NCBI RefSeq assembly: GCF_003544855.1
Contig: NZ_CP032101.1
Coordinates: forward strand, 868,001-932,000
Source: Malaciobacter marinus
GTDB lineage: Bacteria > Campylobacterota > Campylobacteria > Campylobacterales > Arcobacteraceae
Direction: 5' to 3'
Length of the DNA: 64,000 bases
Part shown: piece by piece, positions 35,600 through 47,397 of the stretch
How positions within the stretch are numbered: the stretch's first letter is position 1
Layout of the letters: every line of letters begins with the position of its first letter
Notes under the pieces: generated by a model
Told to the model about the DNA's origin: nothing
The model's database searches: none
What the model saw: the letters and a program-made list of their open reading frames with translations, nothing else
Program-made: the position numbers and the translations under genes

Positions 35600-37779
35600 A
35601 ACAACTACTACAAGACCTTAAAAAGGGTGAAATATTATTAGAAGAGATACCTCTTCCAAACTGTGGAGCAAATGAAGTACTTATAAAAAGTGAGCGAAGT
35701 TTAATCTCTCCAGGTACAGAGCGAATGCTTTTAGAGTTTGGTAGAGGGTCTTACATACAAAAAGCAAAAGCTCAACCAGACAAAGTAAAGATGGTACTAG
35801 ATAAGATAAAAACAGATGGACTTGTCCCTACACTTGAAACTGTATTTGCAAAACTGGGAGAGCCTATGCCTTTGGGGTACTGTAATGCAGGGACTGTTAT
35901 AGAAGTAGGTCGTAATGTCACTGAGTTTAAAGCTGGTGATAGAGTAGTATCTAATGGGGCTCATAGTGAGATAGTAGCCGTAGGTAAAAATCTTGTGGCA
36001 AAGATACCTGATGGTGTATCTTTTGAACAAGCTTCATTTACTGTCATAGCATCTATTGCCTTACAAGGTATAAGACTATTTCAACCTACGCTTGGTGAAA
36101 AAGTAGTTGTGATAGGTCTTGGGCTTATAGGTCAGATCACTATGGAGTTTTTAAAAGCAAATGGATGTGAAGCAATAGGGGTAGATATAGATAATGGCAA
36201 AGTGGAACTTGCAAGGTCAAATGGCTTTATAGCATTAAACCCAGCAAATGGAGAAGACCCTATATCTTTTGTGGCAAACCATACAGATGAGATAGGAGTG
36301 GATGGTGTGATTATCACAGCTGCTACAAAGTCAAATGGACCACTAGAACAAGCAGCAGAGATCACAAGAAGAAAAGGTCGTATCGTAGCAGTGGGTGCAA
36401 TTGGTATGAACATACCACGACCACCTTTTTATGAAAAAGAGATAGCTTTTCATATTTCTAGTTCTTATGGTCCTGGAAGATATGATGACAAGTATGAGGT
36501 AGAGGGGATAGACTACCCAGTAGGATATGTAAGATGGACTGAAAATAGAAACTTTCAAGCTATACTACAACTTCTTTCAAGTGGTGGACTAAACTTTGAT
36601 TATCTCGTAACACATAAGTATAAGTTCATAGAAGCTCCAAAAGCTTACAATGAGATACTAAACAATCGAGATGCATTGGGTGTAGTACTAGAGTATGAAA
36701 CAAAAGAGAATGTAAAAGTAGAGAAAAAAGTAAATCTTGTAGCTTCAAATAGCAGTATTACTTCAAGTAAAGTTGGAATTGGTGTTATAGGTGCTGGAAA
36801 CTTTACAAAACTGATAGTTCTTCCTATACTTAAAGATTCAACTGCAAAGCTTGTAGGGATATCTAGTAGTAAAGGACTCTCTAGTTCACTTGCAGCTAAA
36901 AAGTTTAGCTTTGAGTACAGTACTACCGACTACAAAGAGCTTTTAAAAGATGAAAAAATTAATACTATCTTTATAACTACTAGACACAACAATCATGCTA
37001 GTTTAGTTATAGAATCACTTGAAGCTGGAAAAAATGTATTTGTAGAAAAACCACTTGCTGTTGATATGGAACAGTTAGCAGAGGTAGTGAAATGTTGTAA
37101 TAGATTAGCAAGTGAAAGCAGACTTCCAAAACTGATGGTAGGGTTTAATAGAAGATTTTCACCATTTATCCAAGATATACATAAAAAAACAAAAGGTAGA
37201 AGTAGCGGACTTGCTATGAATATGACTATAAATGCAGGAGCCTTACCAAAAGATCTTTGGGTGCATGACCCTATTGTAGGTGGTGGTCGTATTATTGGTG
37301 AGGGTTGTCACTTTATAGATACTATGAGCTTTTTAGCAAATAGTGAAGTTGAGTCTGTAAGTAGTGTAGCACTAAATAGCCAAAAAGAGTTAGCTATAAA
37401 AAATGATAATGTGATATTAAATCTTAGATTTAGAGATGGCTCAATAGGAACTCTTAGTTATCTTGCAAATGGAAATAAATCATATCCAAAAGAGCAGATG
37501 AATCTGTTTTGTGAAGGGAAAGTTTTTGAGCTAGATAATTATAAAAAAGTAGATGCATACGGTGCTAGTGGTATGAAAAAATGGAATCAAGATAAAGGAC
37601 ACAAAGATGAGATGGTAGGATTTGTACAGAGTATCAAATCTTCAAAAGAAAATCTTATATCTTTTGAGTCATTAGTAAATACTACACTTGCAACATTTGC
37701 ACATGTAAGATCACTTGAAGAAAACAGAGTAGTTCAAATAAGTGAATTAGAAGATGAGTTAAATGAGCTTATTAAATAA
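35596..37779 (+). CDS. bi-domain oxidoreductase (alcohol dehydrogenase-like + Gfo/Idh)
   Basis: This 727-residue fusion has an N-terminal medium-chain dehydrogenase-like half (about 1-370) with GTERMLLEFGRGS and VVIGLGLIGQITMEF. The C-terminal Gfo/Idh/MocA half (from about 385) has IGVIGAGNFTKLIVLPIL and FVEKPLAVD. Such fusions are regularly found in exopolysaccharide loci beside a heparinase II/III-like gene, as here. The reaction of the family is not known to me. Arginine codons CGA and CGT appear more often than in the flanking wzx/wzy region, suggesting a different origin for this part of the locus. Confidence 0.85.
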   Translation: MKQLLQDLKKGEILLEEIPLPNCGANEVLIKSERSLISPGTERMLLEFGRGSYIQKAKAQPDKVKMVLDKIKTDGLVPTLETVFAKLGEPMPLGYCNAGTVIEVGRNVTEFKAGDRVVSNGAHSEIVAVGKNLVAKIPDGVSFEQASFTVIASIALQGIRLFQPTLGEKVVVIGLGLIGQITMEFLKANGCEAIGVDIDNGKVELARSNGFIALNPANGEDPISFVANHTDEIGVDGVIITAATKSNGPLEQAAEITRRKGRIVAVGAIGMNIPRPPFYEKEIAFHISSSYGPGRYDDKYEVEGIDYPVGYVRWTENRNFQAILQLLSSGGLNFDYLVTHKYKFIEAPKAYNEILNNRDALGVVLEYETKENVKVEKKVNLVASNSSITSSKVGIGVIGAGNFTKLIVLPILKDSTAKLVGISSSKGLSSSLAAKKFSFEYSTTDYKELLKDEKINTIFITTRHNNHASLVIESLEAGKNVFVEKPLAVDMEQLAEVVKCCNRLASESRLPKLMVGFNRRFSPFIQDIHKKTKGRSSGLAMNMTINAGALPKDLWVHDPIVGGGRIIGEGCHFIDTMSFLANSEVESVSSVALNSQKELAIKNDNVILNLRFRDGSIGTLSYLANGNKSYPKEQMNLFCEGKVFELDNYKKVDAYGASGMKKWNQDKGHKDEMVGFVQSIKSSKENLISFESLVNTTLATFAHVRSLEENRVVQISELEDELNELIK

Positions 37780-39625
37780 AGCCAAACCAATATATGAGTA
37801 CATCAAGCTTATGGGGTTTGATTGGTTCGTATTTAGAGTAAAGTATGAGCTACTTAAAAAGATAAACTATTTTGATAAGGTCAATAACAAAATACTTAAA
37901 AAAGTCTCTAGTTATGATGTGAAAAATTTTTATTATAAAAAAATTGACTTAGTAAATAAAGACTTTATTGGAAGTAAGTCATTTATAGAAAAAGCTGATA
38001 ATGCTTTGAGTGGTAAAATATTTGCTTTTTCAAATGAGTATTTTGATTATAATGAAGATGGAAGTATCAATTGGCAGATGAATCCTATCTCAAAAGTTAA
38101 GGCAGACAGTGCAATAGCATGGAATAGATTGCCAGACTTTGGAGAGTATGGAGATATAAAGCTTATATGGGAGGCTTCTAGGTTTCCTCAAGTGTATTAC
38201 TTTATAAATGCTTATAGCATTACAAAAGATGAAAAGTATGCTAAAGAATGTATAGCTCAGATGTTGGAATGGATAGAGAAAAATCCATACCCGCTAGGAG
38301 TAAACTATAAGTGTGGTCAGGAGATAAGTTTTCGAATCTTTGCTTGGATAAATGCACTTGAATATTTTAGAGAGTTTTTTACTAAAGAAGATGAGCAAAA
38401 GATAGTACAGAATATTTATACTTCACTTCTAAGAGTAGATGCAAATATAGATTATGCAGCTAAATCAGTTAAAAACAATCACTCTATAAGCGAAGCTGCT
38501 GGACTTTTTATAGGTGGACTTTTATTTCCTCAGTTTAAAGAGTCAAAATATTTTGTAGAAAAAGGTTTGAATTATTTACTAAAAGAGACATCATATCAGG
38601 TATATAGTAATGGTTCATATATTCAACACTCTTTTACTTATCAACGACTTGCTTTAGATGTACTTTCTTTTGTGATGGTTGTATCAAAAGAGATGAACTA
38701 TAACTTACCGATAGAACTAGAGCAACGACATCAAAAAATGATAGAGTTTTTAAACTCTTTTGTACAACAAAATGGATGGCTTCCAAATTATGGCTCAAAT
38801 GATGGGGCAAACTTATTCCCACTAACAGGTGATAACTATAGAGACTTTAGAAGTAGTTTAAACTTTGCTAGCGTAGTAAATAGGGCTTATAGTCTGTTTG
38901 AAGGACATAAAAAGTTAGTAGAGTTTTTTTCTTTAGAAGATAAAGAAACTAGAGAGTTAGATAAAAAAATAAAATTTAATGATGGTGGATACTATATATT
39001 AAAAAACAAAAACTTTTTTAGCTTTCTTAGATGCCATAGCTACAAAGATAGACCAGCTTCAAATGACATGTTTCATCTTGATATTTGGAGTGATAATAAG
39101 AATATATTTTGTGATGCAGGGTCGTATTCATACAACACTGACAAAAAGTTTAAAAACAATTTCATAGGTGTCATTGGACATAACACTGTGATGATAAATA
39201 ATTCAAATCAGATGGCTCAAGTATTGAACTTTGGATACTCAAACTGGACGAAAGCAAAATGTATTGATTTTGATGAAAATCATTTTTTAGGTGAGAACTA
39301 CGCATACAAAAAAGAGTTTGGAGTAGTTCACGAAAGAGATATAAAACTAGAAGATGATAAAATAATAGTAATAGATAATATAAAAAATATTAAAGAAGAT
39401 ACAAATATAAAACAAATTTGGAATACAAAGTTTGATATAGATAAAATAGATGAATATAGCTTGAAAGTTGATGAGTTTATTATCTCTTCAAATATAAGAC
39501 ATAAAGTAGAGACTAGTTATATATCTGATTATTATAACTTTTATGATGAGGGTATTAGAATAGTTTTTGAGATTGATACTCCTAAAGACTTTGAGATAAA
39601 AACAATAATAGAAAAAAAGGACTGA
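37763..39625 (+). CDS. heparinase II/III-like (alginate lyase fold) protein
   Basis: This 620-residue protein has an N-terminal alpha/alpha toroid (NYKCGQEISFRIFAWI, VKNNHSISEAAGLFIGGL, YIQHSFTYQRLALDV) and a C-terminal beta-sandwich of the Heparinase_II_III family (SFLRCHSYKDRPASNDMFHLDIW, GHNTVMINN). Lyases of this fold cleave uronic-acid-containing polysaccharides. No signal peptide is visible, which is odd for an extracellular lyase. In synthesis loci its homologues may modify or trim the growing polymer. It overlaps the bi-domain oxidoreductase gene by 17 bases. Confidence 0.85.
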   Translation: MSLLNKAKPIYEYIKLMGFDWFVFRVKYELLKKINYFDKVNNKILKKVSSYDVKNFYYKKIDLVNKDFIGSKSFIEKADNALSGKIFAFSNEYFDYNEDGSINWQMNPISKVKADSAIAWNRLPDFGEYGDIKLIWEASRFPQVYYFINAYSITKDEKYAKECIAQMLEWIEKNPYPLGVNYKCGQEISFRIFAWINALEYFREFFTKEDEQKIVQNIYTSLLRVDANIDYAAKSVKNNHSISEAAGLFIGGLLFPQFKESKYFVEKGLNYLLKETSYQVYSNGSYIQHSFTYQRLALDVLSFVMVVSKEMNYNLPIELEQRHQKMIEFLNSFVQQNGWLPNYGSNDGANLFPLTGDNYRDFRSSLNFASVVNRAYSLFEGHKKLVEFFSLEDKETRELDKKIKFNDGGYYILKNKNFFSFLRCHSYKDRPASNDMFHLDIWSDNKNIFCDAGSYSYNTDKKFKNNFIGVIGHNTVMINNSNQMAQVLNFGYSNWTKAKCIDFDENHFLGENYAYKKEFGVVHERDIKLEDDKIIVIDNIKNIKEDTNIKQIWNTKFDIDKIDEYSLKVDEFIISSNIRHKVETSYISDYYNFYDEGIRIVFEIDTPKDFEIKTIIEKKD

Positions 39626-39631
39626 TACTAT

Positions 39632-40861
39632 ATGCGAATAACACTTTTTCATCAATATTTTTTAGGTAAAAACGACCCAGGTGGTTCAAGATGGAATGAA
39701 TTTACATCTTTTTTTAGTAAAAAAGCAGGATTTATAACTGATGTTATAGCGGGAAATATCCACTATGCTACAGGAAAAAAGATACTTCCAAACACTTGGT
39801 CAAATACTGAAAAAGTAGATGAAGATATCACTCTGTATCGTACTTGGACTTATTCTGGGTACAATAGTAACTTTGTAGGTAGAGTGATAGGATATCTTTC
39901 CTATACATTTTCATCTTTACTTAAAGCACTATTTCTAAAAAAACCTGATGTGTATATAGTAACTTCACCTTCTATTTTTGTAGGGATTAGTGCAATAATA
40001 GTTTCGAAACTAAAAAGAGTACCCTTTATCTTTGAAGTAAGAGACTTGTGGCCAGAATCAGCTGTAGCAACTGGTGTGTTAAATAATAAGATTTTATTAA
40101 AAATTTTATATTGGTTAGAACATAGACTTTATAAATATAGTAAAAAAATAGTTGTACTCACACCTGCTTTTAAAGAAAATATAGAAAAAAGATATCCAGA
40201 GTTTATAGATAAAATAGAGATTATTACAAATGGTGCTGATTTTTCTATAATGGGGGAAGAACATAAAGGAAGTGAGTTAAGAAAAAAATTTGCTTGGGGT
40301 GACAAAAAAGTATTTACTTATCTTGGAGCCCATGGTGTAGCAAATGACCTTATGCAAGTAGTAGAAGCTGCAAAGGCTTTTAAAGAATATGATAATATTC
40401 ACTTTGTACTTATTGGTGATGGTATGCAAAAAAAACTTTTAAAACAAAAAGCTAGTGAGTATAATCTTAAAAACATAGAGTTTATAGACTCAGTACCTAA
40501 GCATGAAGTAGTGGACTATGTAAATGCAAGTGATGTATGTATGGCAATACTCAAAAAGACTGATACTTTTAAGACAGTATATCCCAACAAAGTATTTGAC
40601 TATATGAGCTGTAAAAAGCCAGTATTTGTAACTATAGATGGTATAACAAGAGATTTAATAAATGAAGCAAAGTGTGGGCTCTATGCAGAACCTGAAAACC
40701 TAGAAGAGTTTAAAAAAGTAGTTGATAAGTTTTTAAATATGAGTGATATAGAACTAAAAGCTTTTGGAGAAAATGGCTACAAATTAGTAAAAGAAAAATT
40801 TGATAGAGAGAAATTAGCTGAACGGTATATTGAGCTAATAAAAGAGGTTTCAAATGCTTAA
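39632..40861 (+). CDS. glycosyltransferase family 4 protein (WbuB-like)
   Basis: This 409-residue GT-B enzyme has the N-terminal motif [20 protein letters not shown]. The middle strand [18 protein letters not shown] and the C-terminal [18 protein letters not shown], donor-site region, follow. This type is widespread in O-antigen and colanic-acid-like loci and often transfers the second sugar onto the lipid-linked HexNAc. It overlaps the initiating phosphoglycosyltransferase gene that follows, in keeping with consecutive action. The precise donor is unknown. Confidence 0.86.
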   Translation: MRITLFHQYFLGKNDPGGSRWNEFTSFFSKKAGFITDVIAGNIHYATGKKILPNTWSNTEKVDEDITLYRTWTYSGYNSNFVGRVIGYLSYTFSSLLKALFLKKPDVYIVTSPSIFVGISAIIVSKLKRVPFIFEVRDLWPESAVATGVLNNKILLKILYWLEHRLYKYSKKIVVLTPAFKENIEKRYPEFIDKIEIITNGADFSIMGEEHKGSELRKKFAWGDKKVFTYLGAHGVANDLMQVVEAAKAFKEYDNIHFVLIGDGMQKKLLKQKASEYNLKNIEFIDSVPKHEVVDYVNASDVCMAILKKTDTFKTVYPNKVFDYMSCKKPVFVTIDGITRDLINEAKCGLYAEPENLEEFKKVVDKFLNMSDIELKAFGENGYKLVKEKFDREKLAERYIELIKEVSNA

Positions 40862-41447
40862 ATCACTATTTGACAAAACCTTAGCGCTATTTTTAATAAT
40901 TCTTTTTTCACCTATTTATATAGTAGTGAGTTTACTTATACTTTGGAAGATGGGAAGTCCTATACTTTTTAGACAAAAGCGACCAGGATATAAAGAAAAG
41001 ATATTTGGTATATATAAATTTAGAACTATGACAAATGAAAAAGATAAAGAGGGGAATTTGCTTCCAGATGAGCAAAGACTAGTAGGAGTTGGAAAGTTTA
41101 TTAGAAGTACAAGTTTAGATGAACTTCCTCAGTTGTTTAATGTACTTAAGGGAGAGATGAGCTTTGTCGGTCCTAGACCATTACTTATTGAATATCTAAA
41201 ACTTTACACTGATAAACAAAAAAGAAGGCACGATGTAAAGCCAGGTATCACAGGATGGGCTCAAGTAAATGGAAGAAATGCTATTTCTTGGGAACAAAAA
41301 TTTGATTATGATGTTTGGTATGTTGATAATCAATCTTTTCTATTAGATATGAAAATACTTTGGTTAACTTTTTTAAAAGTTGTAAAAAGAAGTGATATTA
41401 GTTCTTCTAGCAGTGCTACAATGGAAAAATTTACTGGGACAAAGTAA
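40854..41447 (+). CDS. pglC: PglC-like phosphoglycosyl transferase (initiating enzyme)
   Basis: This 197-residue monotopic membrane enzyme transfers a sugar phosphate, typically diNAcBac-1-P, to undecaprenyl phosphate. It has one N-terminal hydrophobic hairpin (about 10-32). [24 protein letters not shown] follows, then the catalytic Asp-Glu dyad in [34 protein letters not shown] segment lies near residue 140. The small size matches PglC/WcaJ catalytic domains without the four-helix N-terminal extension. pglD and pglE follow, so UDP-diNAcBac is the expected donor. Confidence 0.9.
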   Translation: MLKSLFDKTLALFLIILFSPIYIVVSLLILWKMGSPILFRQKRPGYKEKIFGIYKFRTMTNEKDKEGNLLPDEQRLVGVGKFIRSTSLDELPQLFNVLKGEMSFVGPRPLLIEYLKLYTDKQKRRHDVKPGITGWAQVNGRNAISWEQKFDYDVWYVDNQSFLLDMKILWLTFLKVVKRSDISSSSSATMEKFTGTK

Positions 41448-41448
41448 G

Positions 41449-43148
<1,700 letters not shown>

Positions 43149-43152
43149 TATT

Positions 43153-43251
43153 TTGTATTTTATAGCAAATGTATTTGTAGCATTTTTCGTGTCGATGGTT
43201 TTGATGGCTTTTGTCATGAGGTTTGTAGATGGAAAGAAAAGCTTTGATTAG
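43153..43251 (+). CDS. possible short membrane peptide after pglE
   Basis: An open frame from a TTG at 43153 to a TAG at 43249-43251 gives about 32 residues with one hydrophobic helix (roughly FIANVFVAFFVSMVLMAFVM) and a charged tail RFVDGKKSFD. No ribosome binding site is seen. It may be a real small membrane protein, the remnant of a larger gene, or chance. Confidence 0.25.
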   Translation: MYFIANVFVAFFVSMVLMAFVMRFVDGKKSFD

Positions 43252-43268
43252 ATAAGGATTGCCTTTTT

Positions 43269-43492
43269 GGAAACTCGAGTTTATTCGAGTCTTTTGTGAG
43301 GTGGGCTTTGCACGAATGAATTCGCGCTTCCGAATGTGATGGATGAATTTTGCCTTTTCGGAAACTCGAATTTATTCGAGTCTTTTGTGAGGTGGGCTTT
43401 GCACGAATGAATTTGCGCTTCCGTTTGGAGACTCGAATTTATTCGAGTATGATGGAGCTTGTTGAAAATGGCACGAATAAATTCGCGCTTCC
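43269..43492 (+). repeat. REP-like array 6 (pglE - pglF intergenic)
   Basis: Forward units begin at 43269, 43360 and 43427. Reverse units lie at 43310-43331, 43401-43422 and 43471-43492. The first two forward/reverse pairs form a 91-base tandem duplication including the loop CTTTTGTGAGGTGGGCTTT. The arms are the CTCGAA/TTCGAG and GCACGAA/TTCGCGC types seen in arrays 7-9. Apart from a possible 32-residue frame at its left end, the roughly 370-bp gap holds nothing else. Confidence 0.92.
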
Positions 43493-43521
43493 GTGAAAAA
43501 TAAATATTAGGATAAAGATAG

Positions 43522-45252
43522 ATGCTAAGACTTGATAAACGAATACTTAATTTTGTAGTGATAATTGCTCTTACGATTATTACTTTTTGGTGGACTTTTT
43601 TTATATTTCATATGGAGTTTGAGATAAGATTTGTTTTAGGAGTGATAGCTATAAGAATGCTGGCTTCTCTTTTGATTTTCAAAGATTTTAGTTTGAGTTG
43701 GTCAAAGGCTACTCAAAAAACTTTTATTATGAAAAGTATTGTTTATATCATAGCTTTTTGTATCTATATGCCTTTTTATTATGGGGAACTTAGATTTGCT
43801 TTTATGGCCTCTGAGCTTGCTTTTTATTTGTTTGCTATAAATTTTTCTATGTACTCTTATCATTATTTGATAAATAGAAGCAAGGTTGCAAAGACTAAAG
43901 AGTTAGTTATTTATGGTGCTGGAAAAGCTGGGATGAAGCTAGAAGAAGAGTTTCGAGAGAGTAAATATAAAGTAAAGTACTTTGTAGATGATGATAAAAT
44001 TTTACAAAAAAGATCAATTGATGCTATTCATATCTTGTCAAAAAAGAGACTAAAAGAGAGATTAGCAGGGCAAAAACTTGATCTTTTGATTATTGCTATG
44101 CCAAGTGTAAAGAAAAGTAGAATAAAACATATATATGAGGAACTTGGAGAGTATTTTAAAGAGATTAGAATTCTTCCATCACTTGAAGAGATACTTGAAC
44201 ACAAAGATTTTACAACGCAACTTAAAAATATATCTGTTGAAGATTTACTTGCAAGGCATCCTCAAGATTTGGATAAACATAAAATCGAAAGCTTTATAAA
44301 AGATAAAATAGTACTTATTACTGGTGCTGGTGGAAGTATTGGAAGTGAAATAAGTAGACAGTGTAAAAAATTTGGTGCAAAACAGCTTGTTTTACTTGAT
44401 CATAGTGAGTATAATCTATATAAAATAACAGAAGAACTACACTCCCCAAATATCGTCTCAGTGATGCAAAATGTAAGAAACTATGACTTTATAGAAAAGA
44501 CCTTTAAAAAATACAAACCCCAAATAGTAATACATGCAGCTGCATATAAGCATGTGCCTTTAGTAGAAGATAATATACTTGAGGGTATTTCAAACAACAT
44601 ACTTGGAACAAAAAACTGTATAGATTTATCTATAAAATACGAAGCTGAAAAGTTTGTATTAATCTCAACAGATAAAGCAGTAAGACCTACAAATGTCATG
44701 GGTACAACAAAACGAATATGTGAATTGTATGCGCAAAATGCAAATACAAAAGAAAACACAGAGATAGTAGCTGTAAGATTTGGAAATGTACTTGGAAGTA
44801 GTGGAAGCGTAATACCAAAGTTTAAATCACAAATTGAAGCTGGAGGACCTATTACAGTAACTCATCCAGATATTACAAGATATTTTATGCTTATACCAGA
44901 AGCTTGTGAGCTTGTACTACAAGCTGCAAGTATTGGAAAAGGTGGAGAGTTATTTATACTTGATATGGGAGAACCTGTAAAAATCGTAGATTTAGCTAAA
45001 AAGATGTGTGAGTTAAGTGGACAAGAAGATATAAAAATAGAGTTTTGTGGATTAAGACCAGGAGAAAAACTTTATGAAGAACTACTTATAAATGATAGTG
45101 ATAAAAAAACAGACTATGACTCAATCATGGTAGCAAGCTCTACAAAATATGATATAGATAAACTAAACAAGGATATTCAAGAACTTCTAGTTTGTGAAGA
45201 TAAAATCAAGAAGTTAAAAGAGATAGTTCCAGAGTTTGAACACAATAAGTAA
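43522..45252 (+). CDS. pglF: PglF-like UDP-GlcNAc 4,6-dehydratase
   Basis: This 576-residue membrane-anchored SDR of the WbpM/PglF family starts bacillosamine synthesis. Four N-terminal membrane helices span about residues 10-115. A first Rossmann domain (LVIYGAGKAGMKLEEEF, near 130) is followed by the catalytic domain with ITGAGGSIGSEISRQ, AAAYKHVPLVEDN and STDKAVRPTNVMGTTKR. The product feeds PglE and PglD. It is read in the same direction as the long operon but is cut off from it by array 6, and array 7 follows its stop codon. Confidence 0.93.
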   Translation: MLRLDKRILNFVVIIALTIITFWWTFFIFHMEFEIRFVLGVIAIRMLASLLIFKDFSLSWSKATQKTFIMKSIVYIIAFCIYMPFYYGELRFAFMASELAFYLFAINFSMYSYHYLINRSKVAKTKELVIYGAGKAGMKLEEEFRESKYKVKYFVDDDKILQKRSIDAIHILSKKRLKERLAGQKLDLLIIAMPSVKKSRIKHIYEELGEYFKEIRILPSLEEILEHKDFTTQLKNISVEDLLARHPQDLDKHKIESFIKDKIVLITGAGGSIGSEISRQCKKFGAKQLVLLDHSEYNLYKITEELHSPNIVSVMQNVRNYDFIEKTFKKYKPQIVIHAAAYKHVPLVEDNILEGISNNILGTKNCIDLSIKYEAEKFVLISTDKAVRPTNVMGTTKRICELYAQNANTKENTEIVAVRFGNVLGSSGSVIPKFKSQIEAGGPITVTHPDITRYFMLIPEACELVLQAASIGKGGELFILDMGEPVKIVDLAKKMCELSGQEDIKIEFCGLRPGEKLYEELLINDSDKKTDYDSIMVASSTKYDIDKLNKDIQELLVCEDKIKKLKEIVPEFEHNK

Positions 45253-45256
45253 TATG

Positions 45257-45303
45257 GCACGGAATGAATTCGCGCTTCCGTGGAGACTCGAATTTATTCG
45301 AGT
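45257..45303 (+). repeat. REP-like pair 7 (pglF - ychF intergenic)
   Basis: One reverse unit (45257-45279, with an extra G in the arm) is followed two bases later by a forward unit (45282-45303) with tag GGAG. The tags face each other, the opposite order to a forward-loop-reverse element. It marks the right edge of the polysaccharide region. Confidence 0.85.
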
Positions 45304-45405
45304 AGGGTGGAACTAATTAATTTTGTGGCTTTTGCTGGTATTTCAGGCTTGAAAAAGTGATTTTTGGATAAAATGGGCTATATTTATATAAAACAAAGGA
45401 AACTA

Positions 45406-46509
45406 ATGGGTTTAGGTGTAGGTATCGTAGGACTTCCAAATGTAGGTAAAAGTACAACATTTAATGCTTTGACAAAAGCACAAAATGCAGAGGCGCAAAA
45501 CTATCCTTTTTGTACTATTGAGCCAAATAAAGCGATTGTTCCAGTACCAGATAAGAGATTAGATGAATTAGCAAAGATTGTTATTCCAGATAAAATTCAA
45601 CATTCAACTATTGATTTTGTTGATATTGCTGGGCTTGTTAGAGGTGCTAGTAAGGGTGAGGGTCTTGGTAATCAGTTTTTATCAAATATTAGAGAAGTTG
45701 AAGTAATCTTACATATGGTTAGATGTTTTGATGATGGTAATATCACTCATGTTGAGGGTGATGTAAATCCTTTAAGAGATATTGAGATTATTGAAACAGA
45801 ATTAATTTATGCAGATATTACTCAAGTTGAAAAGAAAATTGATAGACTTAAAAAACAATCAAAAGGGTCAAAAGATGCAGCAGCTCAACTTGTAGTTGCA
45901 CAAGCTTTACTTGACCATTTAGCTGAGTTAGAGCCTGTAAAAACTTTTGAAGATAGTGAAAATGAACTTTTTATTGCCCTTGATAAAGAGCTTAGGTTTT
46001 TATCAAATAAAGATGTGATTTATGGTGCAAATGTTGATGAGGATTCACTAGCTGATGGTGGAAATAATTATGTTGATGTATTAAAAGATCATGCACAAGA
46101 AGTAAATGCAGATGTTATTATGCTTTGTGCAAAAATAGAAGAAGAACTTGTTGGTTTAGAAGATGATGAAGCAAGAGAGTTTTTAACTGATTTAGGTGTA
46201 CAAGAATCAGGTTTGGAGCAAATCATTCACACAGCATTTGATAAACTTGGACTTCAGTCATACTTTACTGCTGGTAAAGTTGAGGTTAGAGCATGGACTA
46301 TCAAGAAAAATACAAAAGCACCACAAGCAGCTGCTGTTATTCACAATGATTTTGAAAAAGGTTTTATCAAAGCTGAAGTTATTTCTTATGAAGATTTTGT
46401 TAGTCTTGGTGGAGAAGCTAAATGTAAAGAAGCAGGTAAACTAAGACTTGAAGGTAAAGATTATGTTGTTCAAGATGGTGATGTTATGCACTTTAGGTTC
46501 AACGTTTAA
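45406..46509 (+). CDS. ychF: redox-regulated ATPase/GTPase YchF (OLA1 type)
   Basis: YchF is a universal ribosome-associated P-loop NTPase that prefers ATP. Residues read GIVGLPNVGKST (G1), DIAGLVRGASKGEGLGNQFL (G3) and YGANVDED, the altered G4 that explains relaxed base specificity, followed by a C-terminal TGS domain ending DVMHFRFNV. The ATG at 45406 is chosen because AAAGGA lies five bases upstream and the family begins MG(L/F)xxGIVG; an earlier in-frame start at 45364 is unlikely. Length is 367 residues. In Campylobacter relatives it directly follows pepA. Confidence 0.95.
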   Translation: MGLGVGIVGLPNVGKSTTFNALTKAQNAEAQNYPFCTIEPNKAIVPVPDKRLDELAKIVIPDKIQHSTIDFVDIAGLVRGASKGEGLGNQFLSNIREVEVILHMVRCFDDGNITHVEGDVNPLRDIEIIETELIYADITQVEKKIDRLKKQSKGSKDAAAQLVVAQALLDHLAELEPVKTFEDSENELFIALDKELRFLSNKDVIYGANVDEDSLADGGNNYVDVLKDHAQEVNADVIMLCAKIEEELVGLEDDEAREFLTDLGVQESGLEQIIHTAFDKLGLQSYFTAGKVEVRAWTIKKNTKAPQAAAVIHNDFEKGFIKAEVISYEDFVSLGGEAKCKEAGKLRLEGKDYVVQDGDVMHFRFNV

Positions 46510-46532
46510 TTTTATGTAGATGAAAGATTAGT

Positions 46533-46538
46533 TATAAT
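46533..46538 (+). promoter_or_regulatory. -10 box for the HDOD gene
   Basis: A TATAAT hexamer lies 33 bases before the GTG start, with AGGAG at 46561-46565 between them. Confidence 0.45.
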
Positions 46539-46571
46539 CTAGCTAATTTAAACTTAAGTTAGGAGTTTTAA

Positions 46572-47396
46572 GTGCCAGAAAATATTTTAGAAAAAATTGA
46601 GTCATTACCTCCTCTTCCTAAAACAATTGCAGAGATTGAAGAGTATAGACAAAAAAGAGATAAAGAAGCTTTTGAGTTATTAAAGATAATTGAGAAAGAT
46701 GCCTTGATAATTTCAACATTATTAAAGGTTTCAAATTCAGCGATGTTTGGATTTAGAAGCAAGGTTGAAACTCCAAGTAGAGCTATTAATTTACTTGGGA
46801 TTAACTTTACAATTTCTATTGCAATTGGCGGTACTGTACAAAACTTGCTAAAGGCAAATTTATCTGCTTATGGAATCAATAGTGATGATTTTATGAGAGT
46901 TTCAAATATGGCAACTACCTTAACTAATCTTTGGTTATCAAAAGTCTCTTTTGATTTAAAAGAAGAGCTTATCTTACCTTCTTTACTTCAAGAAGCAGGA
47001 AAGTTTATTGTTGCTGATATTTTAGAGCTTGAGGGTAAAACAAATGAATTCAAAGCTTTATTAAGACAAGGTAAGTCAACAGCACAAGCAGAAAAAGAGA
47101 TTTTAGGATTAAGTACTTCAGAGATTACTGCTAGAATTTTTAGGCATTGGAAGCTAAGTGATACTTTGATTAATTCAATCGAGTTTGTAGATGATGTAAG
47201 CAAAGCTGATGAAGCTTATAAACAAAGAGCACAAATCCTTGATGTTGTAAAAACAGCTTGTGAAGTTACAGCTCCTTTAAGTGATGATAATGTAAATAAA
47301 GCTATTGAGAAAGCAAAAGCTTATAATCTTGATATAAAATCACTTGAAAATGCTATTGAAAAACTAGAAGATAGACTTTTAGACGAACAAGTATAA
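46572..47396 (+). CDS. HDOD domain signalling protein
   Basis: This 274-residue soluble protein covers one HDOD domain, an HD-related fold without phosphohydrolase activity found in bacterial signalling. Typical parts are LPPLPKTIAEIEEYRQ at the N-terminus, IIEKDALIISTLLKVSNSAMFGFRSKVETPSRAINLLGI and LLQEAGKFIVADI. The characteristic HD residues are not conserved. Translation starts at GTG with AGGAG six bases upstream. It faces a convergent gene with a degenerate GGDEF domain across a shared terminator. A regulatory link between them is only suggested by position. Confidence 0.88.
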   Translation: MPENILEKIESLPPLPKTIAEIEEYRQKRDKEAFELLKIIEKDALIISTLLKVSNSAMFGFRSKVETPSRAINLLGINFTISIAIGGTVQNLLKANLSAYGINSDDFMRVSNMATTLTNLWLSKVSFDLKEELILPSLLQEAGKFIVADILELEGKTNEFKALLRQGKSTAQAEKEILGLSTSEITARIFRHWKLSDTLINSIEFVDDVSKADEAYKQRAQILDVVKTACEVTAPLSDDNVNKAIEKAKAYNLDIKSLENAIEKLEDRLLDEQV

Positions 47397-47397
47397 T

